From positions 124,001-188,000 of the forward strand of contig NZ_JACIEP010000002.1 in the NCBI RefSeq assembly GCF_014196915.1: DNA of 64,000 nucleotides, given 5' to 3'. Numbering within the stretch: position 1 is the first letter of the stretch; each line of letters starts with the position of its first letter. The notes under the pieces are model-generated. The model was not told the origin of the DNA and searched no databases. It saw only the letters and a list, made by a program, of their open reading frames with translations. This document shows, piece by piece, positions 8,707 to 17,281 of this stretch. Both the position numbers and the translations under genes were made by a program. Source of the stretch: Dysgonomonas hofstadii (lineage in GTDB: Bacteria > Bacteroidota > Bacteroidia > Bacteroidales > Dysgonomonadaceae).

Positions 8707-9525
8707 GTGGCGGTGGCGAAAAAAGTTTACTTTTTATCGGATGTACATTTAGGATCGTTCCTTCATAACAAGAATAAAGATGAAGGTAAATTTCAGCAAA
8801 TGACTTTGCCTGCGGTAAAGGCATATAATAGCAAAACTCCCCAACATGATATAGAACGGAAATTGTGCCGCTGGCTCGATATGGCAAAGCAAGACGCCGA
8901 AGCCATTTACCTGCTCGGAGATATTTTCGATTACTGGTTCGAATATAAGAATGTAGTTCCCCGTGGCTTTGTCCGGGTATTGGGCAAAATTGCCGAATTG
9001 ACCGATGCAGGAATCGAAGTTCACTTCTTTATAGGAAACCATGATATCTGGGTAACCGATTACCTGCAAAAAGAATGTGGAATGATCGTACACCTCAATC
9101 CATTGGTACGTGATATACACGGAAAGAAATTCTTTCTCGCACACGGTGACGGACTGGGAGATAATTCTTTAACATTCAAAGTTTTGCGGGGAATATTCCA
9201 CAGCAAGATTTGCCGTAAATTGTATGCATCTATCCACCCGCGATGGACAATGGGATTTGCCCAGTGGTGGTCGAACCATAACCGTACGGTACATGTTACG
9301 CCCGAATATTTCGGGGAAGACGAGGAACATCTTGTCCTTTTTGCGAAGAAACAATTACGACTAGCGCCTAATATCAACTTCTTTATTTTTGGGCACCGGC
9401 ATATCATGCTCGACCTGATGTTATCGGCCAGTAGCAGGATCTCTATTTTGGGTGACTGGATCGAATACTTCTCATACGGAGTTTTTGATGGTGAAAGATT
9501 TTCACTGGAAATATTCGAAGAATAA
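8707..9525 (+). CDS. lpxH: UDP-2,3-diacylglucosamine diphosphatase
   Basis: Hydrolyses UDP-2,3-diacylglucosamine to lipid X in lipid A synthesis at the inner-membrane face. The 272 residues begin MAVAKKVYFLSDVHLGS, and the metallophosphatase ligands are all present: SDVHLGS, GDIFDYWFE, GNHDIW, AHGDGLGD and FGHRH. This is LpxH rather than LpxI or LpxG by the GDIFDYWFEYK block. The start is a GTG at 8707 (a second GTG at 8713 is possible); no ATG fits because the metal motif begins 11 codons in. It follows the MIP18-family gene by 5 bases and is followed at once by a hairpin repeat. Confidence 0.93.
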   Translation: MAVAKKVYFLSDVHLGSFLHNKNKDEGKFQQMTLPAVKAYNSKTPQHDIERKLCRWLDMAKQDAEAIYLLGDIFDYWFEYKNVVPRGFVRVLGKIAELTDAGIEVHFFIGNHDIWVTDYLQKECGMIVHLNPLVRDIHGKKFFLAHGDGLGDNSLTFKVLRGIFHSKICRKLYASIHPRWTMGFAQWWSNHNRTVHVTPEYFGEDEEHLVLFAKKQLRLAPNINFFIFGHRHIMLDLMLSASSRISILGDWIEYFSYGVFDGERFSLEIFEE

Positions 9526-9527
9526 AA

Positions 9528-9683
9528 AAGAGGCTGTCCCAAAAGTAAGATTACACTATCAAAGTGTTACTTTCTTTTGTCATTCTGAGTGTAACGAAGA
9601 ATCTCAACTCTCAAAAGAAGATCCTTCACTCCGTTCAGGATGACAGAAAGAAATCAAAAATTACTTTTGGGACAGCCCCTTTT
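9528..9683 (+). repeat. Long-hairpin repeat after lpxH (copy 1)
   Basis: A near-palindromic element of about 156 bases. The ends are AAAGAGGCTGTCCCAAAAGT and its inverse ACTTTTGGGACAGCCCCTTT. The interior arms carry TCATTCTGAGTGTAACGAAG and its inverted partner ending CAGGATGACA. It starts 3 bases after the lpxH stop, and the outer stem with flanking T runs would act as a bidirectional terminator for lpxH and the convergent barrel gene. A related copy, inverted, lies at 54044-54204. Confidence 0.8.
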
Positions 9684-9703
9684 CTTTATCTGTTTATTTT
9701 TTC

Positions 9704-10177
9704 TTAGAACCTGACTCCGTAACCCAGAGTAAAATAGGCCGGATCTTTTCCTTCTCTGAACGTATATTTAAATTCAAAATTCAAATATCCGTTGCTTGTA
9801 AGTTCATATTGGGCTCCAGCACCAATATTAAATCCGAAATCTGTCCAGCTATCACTGTTTCCGTTATCAGACCAACGGTTATTCAACATCGCTCCTCCAA
9901 CAAATGGGTAAAGAGAGAATCCACCCTCTATAGGAAACACATAATGAACGTTTACATCTACATCCAAGCCCGTTGTATTATTGTTAGGAAACAAGACCGA
10001 TACGCCTGGTGCCAAACGGATATTTTCAGTTAATGAATAACGGCCTTCCACTCCTATCAGAAAACGTTCACCTTCTGTTTGATAACCCATTTTAGGCATA
10101 ATAACTTTTTCTCCGGTTTGTGCATGTAACCCTAAAGACAGTGTAGCTAATACGATAGCTATAAATACTTTTTTCAT
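9704..10177 (-). CDS. Outer-membrane beta-barrel protein
   Basis: 157 residues. A signal peptide (MKKVFIAIVLATLSLGLHAQ, cleavage after HAQ) is followed by a region of alternating amphipathic strands, with aromatic strand ends such as RFLIGVEGRYSL, VDVNVHYVFPI, FSLYPFVGGAML and FNIGAGAQYEL, and a terminal strand AYFTLGYGVRF ending in Phe, the usual barrel assembly signal. It probably forms an 8-stranded barrel; ligand and role are unknown. It has its own promoter box at 10241-10248 and converges on lpxH across the hairpin repeat. Confidence 0.8.
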   Translation of the reverse strand: MKKVFIAIVLATLSLGLHAQTGEKVIMPKMGYQTEGERFLIGVEGRYSLTENIRLAPGVSVLFPNNNTTGLDVDVNVHYVFPIEGGFSLYPFVGGAMLNNRWSDNGNSDSWTDFGFNIGAGAQYELTSNGYLNFEFKYTFREGKDPAYFTLGYGVRF

Positions 10178-10240
10178 CTTAAAATGTTTTTATGTAAATA
10201 TTATTGTGGTTTCTGTTAGCGTCTTTTTATTCTAGAACAA

Positions 10241-10248
10241 CAAAGATA
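10241..10248 (-). promoter_or_regulatory. -7 promoter box of the 9704-10177 barrel gene
   Basis: On the minus strand TATCTTTG, 63 bases upstream of the ATG. Confidence 0.5.
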
Positions 10249-10559
10249 CTATAAAGTTCAATAAAAGTTAAAACCATCTTGAGATTCCATCAGTATATTT
10301 ATGTCTATACAGGCCTATATCCGGGGTTTAAAGTTGCATTTTTTTCAGAGTTCTTTATCTATATGGAAAATTTAAAAATCGATGTTCAGAAATTTAAAAA
10401 TTACACTTTGCGGCTTAGCGATTTTGTTGATTGAAAGTTGTAACCTTTGTCAGGTTTTAGTTAAAAAGCTAATAGCCATTGGCTAATAGCTAATAGCTAA
10501 AAATGCGTCAACTTTGTCAACTTTTGATCTTTTTGGCCTCGTTTGAAATTACTTATATC

Positions 10560-10567
10560 TATCTTTG
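10560..10567 (+). promoter_or_regulatory. -7 promoter box of lrgAB
   Basis: TATCTTTG, 28 bases before the ATG at 10596. Its position inside the longest open frame (from 10503) argues that translation starts at 10596. Confidence 0.6.
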
Positions 10568-10595
10568 CACCAGGTTAATTAGTAAGGTTATCGTT

Positions 10596-10946
10596 ATGAA
10601 AATGGTAAAAGGTATCTTTATCATTCTTCTGTTTTATTTCTTAGGTGAAGCCATCAGCTACTTTATCAATGGGTTTGTGCCCGGAAATATCCTCGGAATG
10701 ATATTATTGTTCCTCAGTCTTTATTTTAAAATTTTCGATGCTGACAGAGTAAAAGATGTTGCCAATGCATTCACCCGCAATATGGCTATATTTTTCATCC
10801 CTGCGGGAGCAGGCCTGTTGGGCTCATACGGAATCATCAGCAAATTCTGGATGTCGATACTTATCATCTGTTCGGTCAGCACGGTTCTTGTTATTGCGGT
10901 AGTGGCTATTATTCAACAGAAAATGGAGGGGAGGCAACACAAATGA
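10596..10946 (+). CDS. lrgA: CidA/LrgA family holin-like protein
   Basis: 116 residues from the ATG at 10596 (MKMVKGIFIILLFYFLGEAI). Four hydrophobic helices (about 5-22, 26-45, 58-78 and 84-108) and the family motif PGNILGMILLF plus FFIPAGAGLLGSYG identify CidA/LrgA. These inner-membrane proteins act with LrgB; roles proposed in other bacteria include control of murein hydrolase activity and pyruvate or glycolate transport. The start was chosen because a promoter box overlaps the upstream extension. The stop overlaps the start of lrgB by 4 bases (ATGA), implying translational coupling. Confidence 0.88.
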   Translation: MKMVKGIFIILLFYFLGEAISYFINGFVPGNILGMILLFLSLYFKIFDADRVKDVANAFTRNMAIFFIPAGAGLLGSYGIISKFWMSILIICSVSTVLVIAVVAIIQQKMEGRQHK

Positions 10947-11635
10947 AAGCTCTTTTCGAATCTACTGAATTTACACTTCTCCTTGTTTTCGGAAGCTATC
11001 TGTTCGGACAATGGGTGTTTAAGAAAACCCGGATAGGGCTTCTTCATCCGTTGATCATTTCCATCGCCATCATAATAGCTTTTCTGAAAATATCAGGGAT
11101 CAGTTACGAAACATTCGAATACGGCAGCCGGTTTGTAAGCTTTATGCTGGGCCCTTCGGTAGTCGCTCTCGGATATGTATTGTATGAGCAAATGGAATAT
11201 CTGAAAGGAAATGTCATATCTATCCTCACTTCTATATTTATAGGTAGCGTGGTAGGGATAATCAGCGTGATCATATTAGCGAAGATCACAGGAGCCGATC
11301 AGATTATCATCCACAGTCTGGAACCTAAATCCGTCACAACACCTATAGCAATGAGTATTGCTCAGCAATCGGGAGGAAACGTTTCTCTGACGGCTGTCAT
11401 TGTCCTGTTTTGCGGTATATTCGGCAGTATCGTAGGGCCACCGATCCTTCGCCTGCTCGGCATACAGAGCAGTGTGGCCAAAGGTCTGGCCATGGGAGCA
11501 TCTGCCCACGGCGTAGGCACAGCAAAGGCTATGGAAATGGGTGTCATCGAGGGGGCGCTTAGCGGCCTGGCTATAGGATTAATGGGAGTGATGACGGCAC
11601 TTTTGATACCAATTGTTCACCGGCTATTATCTTAA
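10943..11635 (+). CDS. lrgB: LrgB family membrane protein
   Basis: 230 residues, an inner-membrane protein with about eight hydrophobic segments. The LrgB hallmarks LEPKSVTTPIAMSIAQQSGG (about 126-145) and ASAHGVGTAKAMEMGVIEGA (about 186-205) are intact. It is the partner of LrgA in the coupled pair. No LytSR-type regulator is adjacent. The stop codon overlaps the end of the convergent gene by 4 bases, so transcription of the two must either collide or terminate inside the opposite gene. Confidence 0.92.
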   Translation: MKALFESTEFTLLLVFGSYLFGQWVFKKTRIGLLHPLIISIAIIIAFLKISGISYETFEYGSRFVSFMLGPSVVALGYVLYEQMEYLKGNVISILTSIFIGSVVGIISVIILAKITGADQIIIHSLEPKSVTTPIAMSIAQQSGGNVSLTAVIVLFCGIFGSIVGPPILRLLGIQSSVAKGLAMGASAHGVGTAKAMEMGVIEGALSGLAIGLMGVMTALLIPIVHRLLS

Positions 11636-12447
11636 ACAGAATCCTGCTCCGGTAACGGAAGTTGAAGCACATCTGATTCTTCCTTTAGTTGTTTCTTCTC
11701 CAGATAATGAGCGAGAATAATTTCGGCGACAGGGATCAGAAGGCCAATCAGGAAAATGAGGTAGATTTGCATTTTCAATCCGCCGAATATATTCCGGATA
11801 TGTTTTTCGACCACGCTGTTCAATACTCCGTCATTTAGTATATTATTGATCTTCACATCCAGCATTTCCTGCGTCAGATCCTTGTCCATGAGCAGTTGTT
11901 CCCCTACTTTCTCGGCTAGTTGAGACACAACCTTTTCTTTTATAAAATCGGTCTGTATCAGCATTGCCGAAACTTTTGAGCCTATATCTGTTTCAGTTGA
12001 TTTTATATAATCACTCAGTGTTTTTGCAGCGACATCGGCTGTTTTAGTTAGAGCTTCGCGTCCCGTTAAATCCAGATAACGTGCTTCTACAACGGCCTCT
12101 ATTTCATCTTTAAGGTATTCGTTAAAAGCCGCATTAGCACTACCCAGATAAGCCGGTATATTATTAACCAACTGTGTCTGGCAATTATGTATTGCAAACC
12201 ATTGAGTAAAGCAGAACGCCCCGAATAACAGGAAAAAGGCCATATAGATATATGAAAGATATTTAAGGCTCCAATGCCGGCGGTTGACCAGTATCTTCTT
12301 CCTTAAAACAAGTTCTAAAACAAGAAACAGGAAAAAACCTATGAGTCCGCCAATAATAGCCCATGCTATTATCCAAACAGGATTTATATAATCTGTAAGT
12401 GTGTTCCAATAGCGGAATATATCCCCGAATGAAAAGTTAAAGTCCAT
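11632..12447 (-). CDS. Unknown membrane protein with helical periplasmic domain
   Basis: 271 residues, family not recognised. Two hydrophobic segments near the N-terminus (about 24-46 and 64-84) are followed by a roughly 130-residue hydrophilic, strongly helical region (AAFNEYLKDEIEAVVEARYL, VVSQLAEKVGEQLLMDKDLT) and a third hydrophobic segment (about 229-249). A short charged tail then reads YLEKKQLKEESDVLQL. If the loop between helices 2 and 3 is periplasmic, both short tails are cytoplasmic or nearly so. It converges on lrgB with a 4-base overlap. No function can be proposed from sequence. Confidence 0.65.
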   Translation of the reverse strand: MDFNFSFGDIFRYWNTLTDYINPVWIIAWAIIGGLIGFFLFLVLELVLRKKILVNRRHWSLKYLSYIYMAFFLLFGAFCFTQWFAIHNCQTQLVNNIPAYLGSANAAFNEYLKDEIEAVVEARYLDLTGREALTKTADVAAKTLSDYIKSTETDIGSKVSAMLIQTDFIKEKVVSQLAEKVGEQLLMDKDLTQEMLDVKINNILNDGVLNSVVEKHIRNIFGGLKMQIYLIFLIGLLIPVAEIILAHYLEKKQLKEESDVLQLPLPEQDSV

Positions 12448-12730
12448 GGTATTATGTGTGTTTTATTAGTGTTGTTATCACAAAGATAAATCTTTATCTA
12501 TACTATAAAATATAAATTATAACAAAAGTGATCTTTGATGTGGAAAACAAAAGTAGAAAGAACAGACAAGTTTTAATTTTCAACTTGTACCTCGTCAACT
12601 GAAAAATCTGTCAGAAGTGTTAGGTTTTAACAAAACAAGTTTCTCGCAAAGACGCAGAGACGCAAAGAATAAAATTGTTAACTGATCGCTGTTGACTGTT
12701 AACTGAATAATCTGTCAGGTTTGTCAGGTT
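12448..12730. other. Gap with recurrent intergenic words
   Basis: Holds CTCGCAAAGACGCAGAGACG (about 12643-12667), GTTAACTGATCGCTGTTGAC (about 12677), and a tandem CTGTCAGG-TTTGTCAGG (about 12712-12727). The same words, some inverted, recur at 29970-30235. No gene seen. Confidence 0.5.
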
Positions 12731-15172
12731 TTACATCGGATCGACATCGTAGTGTAACAGAAGAGACTTATAATCAGGGTTTTTAAACACAGTTTGCTGA
12801 TGCAGATAGATAGCCTCCCGTACTTTTTGTATCGAAGCATTATTCTCTATCTTGAGCAGAATATTGCGTATATACAAGGATTGCACGCGCGATACCGGCG
12901 GCTTGCCAGGGCCAAGTATGCGGCTTCCAAAAGACAGTTTGAGAGCCTGTGCCAGATCCTTTGCTGCATGATCTACTGTGTTTTCATCCCTACCCCTGAG
13001 GACAATAGAAATAAGCCTGTAAAAGGGTGGATAATGAAATACCTTGCGTTCCTCTGTCTGGACTTTGTAGAATGATTCGTAATCGTTTTGCTTAACGAAA
13101 TTAATAATAGGATGCGCAGGATGTGCCGTTTGCAGCATAACCAGTCCTTGTTTATTTCTTCGTCCTGCACGGCCACTCACTTGTGTTATAAGCTGATAAG
13201 CTTTTTCATAAGCCCTGAAATCGGGATAATTTAACAGGTTATCAGCATTGAGGATGCCAACGACAGAGACATTTTCAAAGTCGAGCCCTTTGGATACCAT
13301 CTGCGTGCCAACCAGTATATTGGTCTTGTTTTCCTCAAAATCGGTGATGATCTTTTCATACGACCGTTTACCACGGGTAGTATCGAGATCCATGCGAACA
13401 ATGGATGCTTCGGGAAAAGCCTCTCTGACCTCTTCTTCTATGCGTTCGGTACCATACCCCAATATGTCGAGGGTAGGTGTTTTACATTCGGGACATTCCG
13501 CAGGGACAGGATAAACAGCCCCGCAATAGTGACAGACCATCATGCGCTGCCCTTTGTGATAAGTAAGACTTACGTCACAATTGTTACAATGAGGTGTCCA
13601 CGAGCAGTTCTTACATTCAAGCATGGATGCGAATCCTCTCCTGTTCTGGAAAAGAATGATCTGCTCTTTTTCCTCAAGGGCAACTTTCATCCGATTGGCG
13701 AGCGGGGGAGAGATGATAGACTTCATCTGCTTTGTACGCCTGAGTTCTTTAGTATTAATGACAGCTATTTCGGGAAGTTCAATATCTTCGTGCCTCTTCG
13801 TCAGCCGGACAAGTCCGTACCGGCCTTCAAGAGCATTATAATATGTTTCTATGGCCGGAGTAGCCGTACCCAAAAGCACCTTAGCCGTATGCATATCCGC
13901 CAGCATAATAGAAGCGTTACGGGCATTGTAGCGGGGGGCGGGCTCCTGCTGCTTGTATGAACCTTCGTGCTCTTCGTCCACAATAACCAATCCCAGATTC
14001 CGGAATGGCAGGAATACAGCGGAACGCGCACCTAAAACGACCTGGATATTTTTATCTTTTAAGAGGTTAGTCCACGTTTCAGCCCGTTCGTTATCGTTGA
14101 ACTTCGAATGATAGACTACCAGTTTGTTACCAAATACTGCTTTCAAACGATTGGTGATCTGTGTGGTCAGGGCTATCTCGGGTAGAAGATAAAGCACTTG
14201 CTTACCTCTGGCAATAGCATCTTTGATGAGTTGAATATATATCTCGGTCTTTCCGCTCGATGTTACTCCATGAAGTAAAGCGATATCCTTTTCCTTGAAG
14301 GATTCTATGATCTCTTTGTAGGCCTTTTGCTGATAGGGATTGAGTTCTTTGGCTGCATCGAAATCGGATTCTCCGTAGTTGAAACGACTTATTTCGAAGT
14401 CATACGCTTCGAGGATATCTTTCTCTATCAGCCCGCTCAGTACAGCTTGCGAAACGTTAGCTTCATCAAGCAGTTTCTTCTTTAAAACAGGGCTGGGTCC
14501 CGTTTGCAGACCGAGGAAGACCGTAAGCAAATGTTGTTGTTTCTTGGCTTTGGCAAGGCCATCCAATATTTCGCAGAGCCGTTCTTCCGTAAAATCCTGA
14601 GCCAGCCGAACCGCCTGCTGTGTTTTGGCAGAGTAAGCATTATATATATCTTCACTTATAAAGGCAGCCTGTTTATCAACCAGTGATTTTACAACAGGTA
14701 TGGCATTCGGTATCTGTACCAGTTTCTCTATTTCGGATATTGACAATGCTTTGTCAGGGCTCAATTGGTAGAAGACCTTCCGCTCGTTGGGAGTAAATGG
14801 TTCTTTTCCTTCAAGATCAGGATTAAGCAGGACATGCGTTTCGCTTTCCAGCTTTAAAGCCGATGGTAAAGCTGCCCTGTACACGTCTCCCAATGAGCAC
14901 ATATAATAAAATGATATCCACTCCCAAAACCGGAGTTGATCAGCTGTTACAATAGGATAGTCTTCGAGGCTGGTTACAATTTCTTTTACGACCTGCAGCT
15001 TCTCTTCGGCTTCATACTTGCGGAATACAATAGCCGTATAGAATTTTTTCTTGCCGAATTGCACAATAACCCTACTTCCCTCATGCACAGATCTACTGAT
15101 ATCATAAGGGACGGAATAGGTATAAAGGCCTTGTAATGGTAGAGGTAAGACAACGTCGGCGTATAAAACCAT
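12731..15172 (-). CDS. priA: Primosomal protein N' (replication restart helicase)
   Basis: 813 residues. PriA reloads the replicative helicase at stalled forks. The N-terminal DNA-binding domain (about 1-110) contains GSRVIVQFGKKKFYTAIVF; the superfamily 2 helicase has Walker A LLHGVTSSGKTEIY, Walker B IVDEEHEGSYKQ and GTATPAIE. The zinc-binding insert shows paired cysteines in CKNCSWTPHCNNCDVS and CHYCGAVYPVPAECPEC, and motif VI reads QVSGRAGRR. Length and order are standard. It ends the leftward pair with the barrel gene at 15176, whose stop is 3 bases upstream of the priA start, so the two are probably co-transcribed. Confidence 0.97.
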   Translation of the reverse strand: MVLYADVVLPLPLQGLYTYSVPYDISRSVHEGSRVIVQFGKKKFYTAIVFRKYEAEEKLQVVKEIVTSLEDYPIVTADQLRFWEWISFYYMCSLGDVYRAALPSALKLESETHVLLNPDLEGKEPFTPNERKVFYQLSPDKALSISEIEKLVQIPNAIPVVKSLVDKQAAFISEDIYNAYSAKTQQAVRLAQDFTEERLCEILDGLAKAKKQQHLLTVFLGLQTGPSPVLKKKLLDEANVSQAVLSGLIEKDILEAYDFEISRFNYGESDFDAAKELNPYQQKAYKEIIESFKEKDIALLHGVTSSGKTEIYIQLIKDAIARGKQVLYLLPEIALTTQITNRLKAVFGNKLVVYHSKFNDNERAETWTNLLKDKNIQVVLGARSAVFLPFRNLGLVIVDEEHEGSYKQQEPAPRYNARNASIMLADMHTAKVLLGTATPAIETYYNALEGRYGLVRLTKRHEDIELPEIAVINTKELRRTKQMKSIISPPLANRMKVALEEKEQIILFQNRRGFASMLECKNCSWTPHCNNCDVSLTYHKGQRMMVCHYCGAVYPVPAECPECKTPTLDILGYGTERIEEEVREAFPEASIVRMDLDTTRGKRSYEKIITDFEENKTNILVGTQMVSKGLDFENVSVVGILNADNLLNYPDFRAYEKAYQLITQVSGRAGRRNKQGLVMLQTAHPAHPIINFVKQNDYESFYKVQTEERKVFHYPPFYRLISIVLRGRDENTVDHAAKDLAQALKLSFGSRILGPGKPPVSRVQSLYIRNILLKIENNASIQKVREAIYLHQQTVFKNPDYKSLLLHYDVDPM

Positions 15173-15175
15173 TAA

Positions 15176-15787
15176 TTAGAATAAATATGCAAGACTAACA
15201 GTCCATGTTTGTCTATCTACCTTACGGAAATCTTTAGCGGCTTCCTGATCATAAGTATCTGAGAATTTGTAGCGGTATTGCATACCTAATTCGAGATGAT
15301 TCAGCAGACTTACACCTAATCCGGTATCCAGACCTGTCTGGAATCCTTTTTGGTCATATTTGGTTCCGTCAGTCAGTGTCAGTTCGCCACCTCCCACTTT
15401 TACATTACCGAAAACTCCGGCTTTAACATATATTCCGGCAACTCCGAATATGGAGAAACTCTTACGAAGCATAATAGGCACAGTCAGATAATTGAGGTTC
15501 GAGATATCTCCCTGTCCGTTATCGTTAGATATTTTGTAACTCTTATTTCCATATTGCAGACCCGATTCTACACCAAATCCGGTAAGTGGAACATTGATCT
15601 GGAGTACGCCTCCTATCTGAAAGCCTACACGGTTTTTAACGCTGAATATATCGGAATTTATTTTGTGGTCGGACACGTCGACTCCTGCTTTCAAACCATA
15701 TCTTATCAGCTGGGCGTTCGAAACATTTATATTTGATATAAAAAGGAAAAATAGCAGGCTTAATGTTAAAGGAAGTTTTGTTTTCAT
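15176..15787 (-). CDS. Outer-membrane beta-barrel protein (porin-like fold)
   Basis: 203 residues: signal peptide (about 1-25, ending NVSNAQ), then a PorT/OmpW-like barrel with repeated strands such as LIRYGLKAGVDVS, VGFQIGGVLQINV, GVESGLQYGNKSY, LTVPIMLRKSF and LELGMQYRYKFS, and a terminal strand TWTVSLAYLF ending in Phe. This pattern matches the outer-membrane protein beta-barrel domain common in Bacteroidota. The substrate is unknown. It sits immediately upstream of priA on the same strand, although no functional link is evident. Confidence 0.8.
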   Translation of the reverse strand: MKTKLPLTLSLLFFLFISNINVSNAQLIRYGLKAGVDVSDHKINSDIFSVKNRVGFQIGGVLQINVPLTGFGVESGLQYGNKSYKISNDNGQGDISNLNYLTVPIMLRKSFSIFGVAGIYVKAGVFGNVKVGGGELTLTDGTKYDQKGFQTGLDTGLGVSLLNHLELGMQYRYKFSDTYDQEAAKDFRKVDRQTWTVSLAYLF

Positions 15788-15883
15788 AATGATTATTTTA
15801 TTAAATTATCTATAGCAATATAACAATAAGGAAAGCTTTTGGTTTTGAAGTCTGAAGAAATCAAAGAAAATATTTCTTATTTG

Positions 15884-15955
15884 TAGCACAGCCGGGAATC
15901 GAACCCGAATCTAAAGTTTAGGAAACTTCTATTCTATCCATTGAACTACTGCGCC
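15884..15955 (-). tRNA. tRNA-Arg (anticodon CCT)
   Basis: The reverse strand folds into a 72-base cloverleaf: acceptor GGCGCAG with CTGTGCT (two G-T pairs), D stem GTTC/GAAT, anticodon stem GAAGT/ACTTT with loop TTCCTAA, T stem TCGGG/CCCGG with loop TTCGATT, and discriminator A. The anticodon CCT reads AGG arginine codons. The CCA end is not encoded (CAA follows). Confidence 0.95.
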
Positions 15956-16117
15956 ATGATTTGTGAACCACCAAGGTGTTCTCTAAATCCAATGCAAAAA
16001 TAAAAGAAATTCTGACATATGGCAAATAGATTTCATATTTAATCAAATTGTGTTAAATGAAAGGGCACTTTTATCTAATTAGTGATATTACCAATTGCGC
16101 TGTGTATCAAAAACTAC

Positions 16118-16125
16118 TATCTTTG
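16118..16125 (+). promoter_or_regulatory. -7 promoter box of the DUF3109 gene
   Basis: TATCTTTG, 30 bases before the ATG at 16156; it lies inside the longer frame from 16057 and therefore supports the downstream start. Confidence 0.6.
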
Positions 16126-16155
16126 CCTAAACTTAAAAAAACTGTCAGTAACAGT

Positions 16156-16743
16156 ATGTTTCAGATCAAAGATACGATAATCGCATCAGATATAATAGAG
16201 GAAAATTTCCTGTGCGACTTATCGGCATGCAAGGGAGAATGTTGTGTAGAAGGAGATTCGGGAGCTCCCCTCGAAGATGAGGAAGTTGAAATAATAAAAA
16301 ACCTGCTGCCTCAGGTTTGGAACGATCTGTCTCCCGCTGCTCAGGAAATAATCAAAGAACAAGGTGTGGCTTACGAGGATGGTGACGGCGATATGGTTAC
16401 TTCCATTGTGAATGGAAAGGACTGTGTTTTTACGTATTACGATGAGAACGGGATATGCAAATGCGCCATTGAAAAGGCTTATCGTGAAGGGAAAGTAGAT
16501 TTTTACAAACCGATCTCCTGTCATTTATACCCTATCCGCCTGCAAAAATATAAAGAATTTACAGCCGTTAATTATCATAGATGGCGGGTCTGCAAAGCAG
16601 CGGTCGAATTAGGAAACAAGAACGGATTGAAAATATACCAATTCCTGAAAGAACCATTAGTAAGGTGTTTTGGTGAAGATTGGTACAATGAACTCTCTCT
16701 CGTGGCTGAAGAATATACTAAAAGTAAGGAAGGCAAAAAATAA
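16156..16743 (+). CDS. DUF3109 family cysteine-rich protein
   Basis: 195 residues from the ATG at 16156 (MFQIKDTIIASDIIEENFLC). The family pattern is visible: CDLSACKGECCVEGDSGAPL near the N-terminus, then CVFTYYDENGICKCAIEKAY, KPISCHLYPIRL and YHRWRVCKAAVELG. The conserved cysteines resemble the YkgJ/DUF3109 zinc- or iron-sulfur-binding arrangement, but no reaction is established. The longer frame back to 16057 was rejected because a promoter box lies inside it. The Nudix gene begins 16 bases downstream on the same strand and may be co-transcribed. Confidence 0.88.
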   Translation: MFQIKDTIIASDIIEENFLCDLSACKGECCVEGDSGAPLEDEEVEIIKNLLPQVWNDLSPAAQEIIKEQGVAYEDGDGDMVTSIVNGKDCVFTYYDENGICKCAIEKAYREGKVDFYKPISCHLYPIRLQKYKEFTAVNYHRWRVCKAAVELGNKNGLKIYQFLKEPLVRCFGEDWYNELSLVAEEYTKSKEGKK

Positions 16744-16759
16744 TAAAACTGAAAACCGA

Positions 16760-17281
16760 ATGCACCCACTCGCACAGTTTAAATACTGTCCAAAATGCGG
16801 TTCGAACCGCTTTGTTGAAAATAATTTCAAATCAAAAAGATGTGAGAATTGTGGTTTTGTCTACTACTTCAACTCATGTTCATCTACAATCGCCCTTATC
16901 ATAAATGAGAAGAATGAGTTGCTTGTTGCCACACGGGCGCACGAGCCGGTAAAAGGTACACTTGACCTGCCCGGAGGATTTGTCGATATGAACGAAACAG
17001 GGGAAGAAGCTGTTATACGGGAGGTAAAAGAAGAAACAGGGCTGAATGTGGAAGATGTGAAATATCTGTTCTCTATACCAAATATCTATGTGTATTCAGG
17101 ATTCGAAGTACAGACGCTCGACCTGGTTTATCTGTGTAAAGTATCCGACACTAAGGTATTGAAAGCAGAAGACGATGTGGCAAACCTCGAATTTATTAAG
17201 ATAACGGAACTTAAATCCGAACTATTCGGTTTACTATCAGTAAAAGAAGTCGTAAAGAAAATACAAAAAATGAAAATATGA
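16760..17281 (+). CDS. Nudix hydrolase with N-terminal zinc ribbon
   Basis: 173 residues from MHPLAQFKYCPKCGS. The N-terminal CPKCGS...CENCG pair (about 10-36) forms a zinc ribbon as in NudC-like hydrolases. The Nudix box is complete: GGFVDMNETGEEAVIREVKE followed by ETGL (about 76-99). The substrate is probably a nucleoside diphosphate derivative, but specificity cannot be read from the sequence. The start at 16760 was preferred to 16670 because the latter overlaps the DUF3109 gene by 74 bases and adds no domain. Its last codons overlap the start of the TPR gene by 4 bases, implying coupling. Confidence 0.9.
   Translation: MHPLAQFKYCPKCGSNRFVENNFKSKRCENCGFVYYFNSCSSTIALIINEKNELLVATRAHEPVKGTLDLPGGFVDMNETGEEAVIREVKEETGLNVEDVKYLFSIPNIYVYSGFEVQTLDLVYLCKVSDTKVLKAEDDVANLEFIKITELKSELFGLLSVKEVVKKIQKMKI

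Larger units (their letters stand above)
10178..10595. other. 418-base gap between barrel gene and lrgA
   Basis: Contains the barrel gene's promoter, a stretch of short repeated words (GCTAATAGC about 10469-10499; GTCAACTTTGTCAACTTTTG about 10507-10526; TTTGTCAGGTTTT about 10447), and the lrgA promoter at its end. A 34-codon frame at 10382-10486 with a hydrophobic start is present but not convincing. Confidence 0.5.

Noticed and set aside
10382-10486. 34-codon frame starting MFRNLKITLCGLAILLIESC with a signal-like hydrophobic start
   Set aside because: It lies in a gap of repeated words, with no ribosome site or clear promoter, and is short; coding evidence is too weak.
16057-16155. Upstream extension of the DUF3109 frame (start at 16057)
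   Set aside because: A -7 box TATCTTTG lies inside the extension, and the family alignment starts at MFQIKD; the ATG at 16156 is used.
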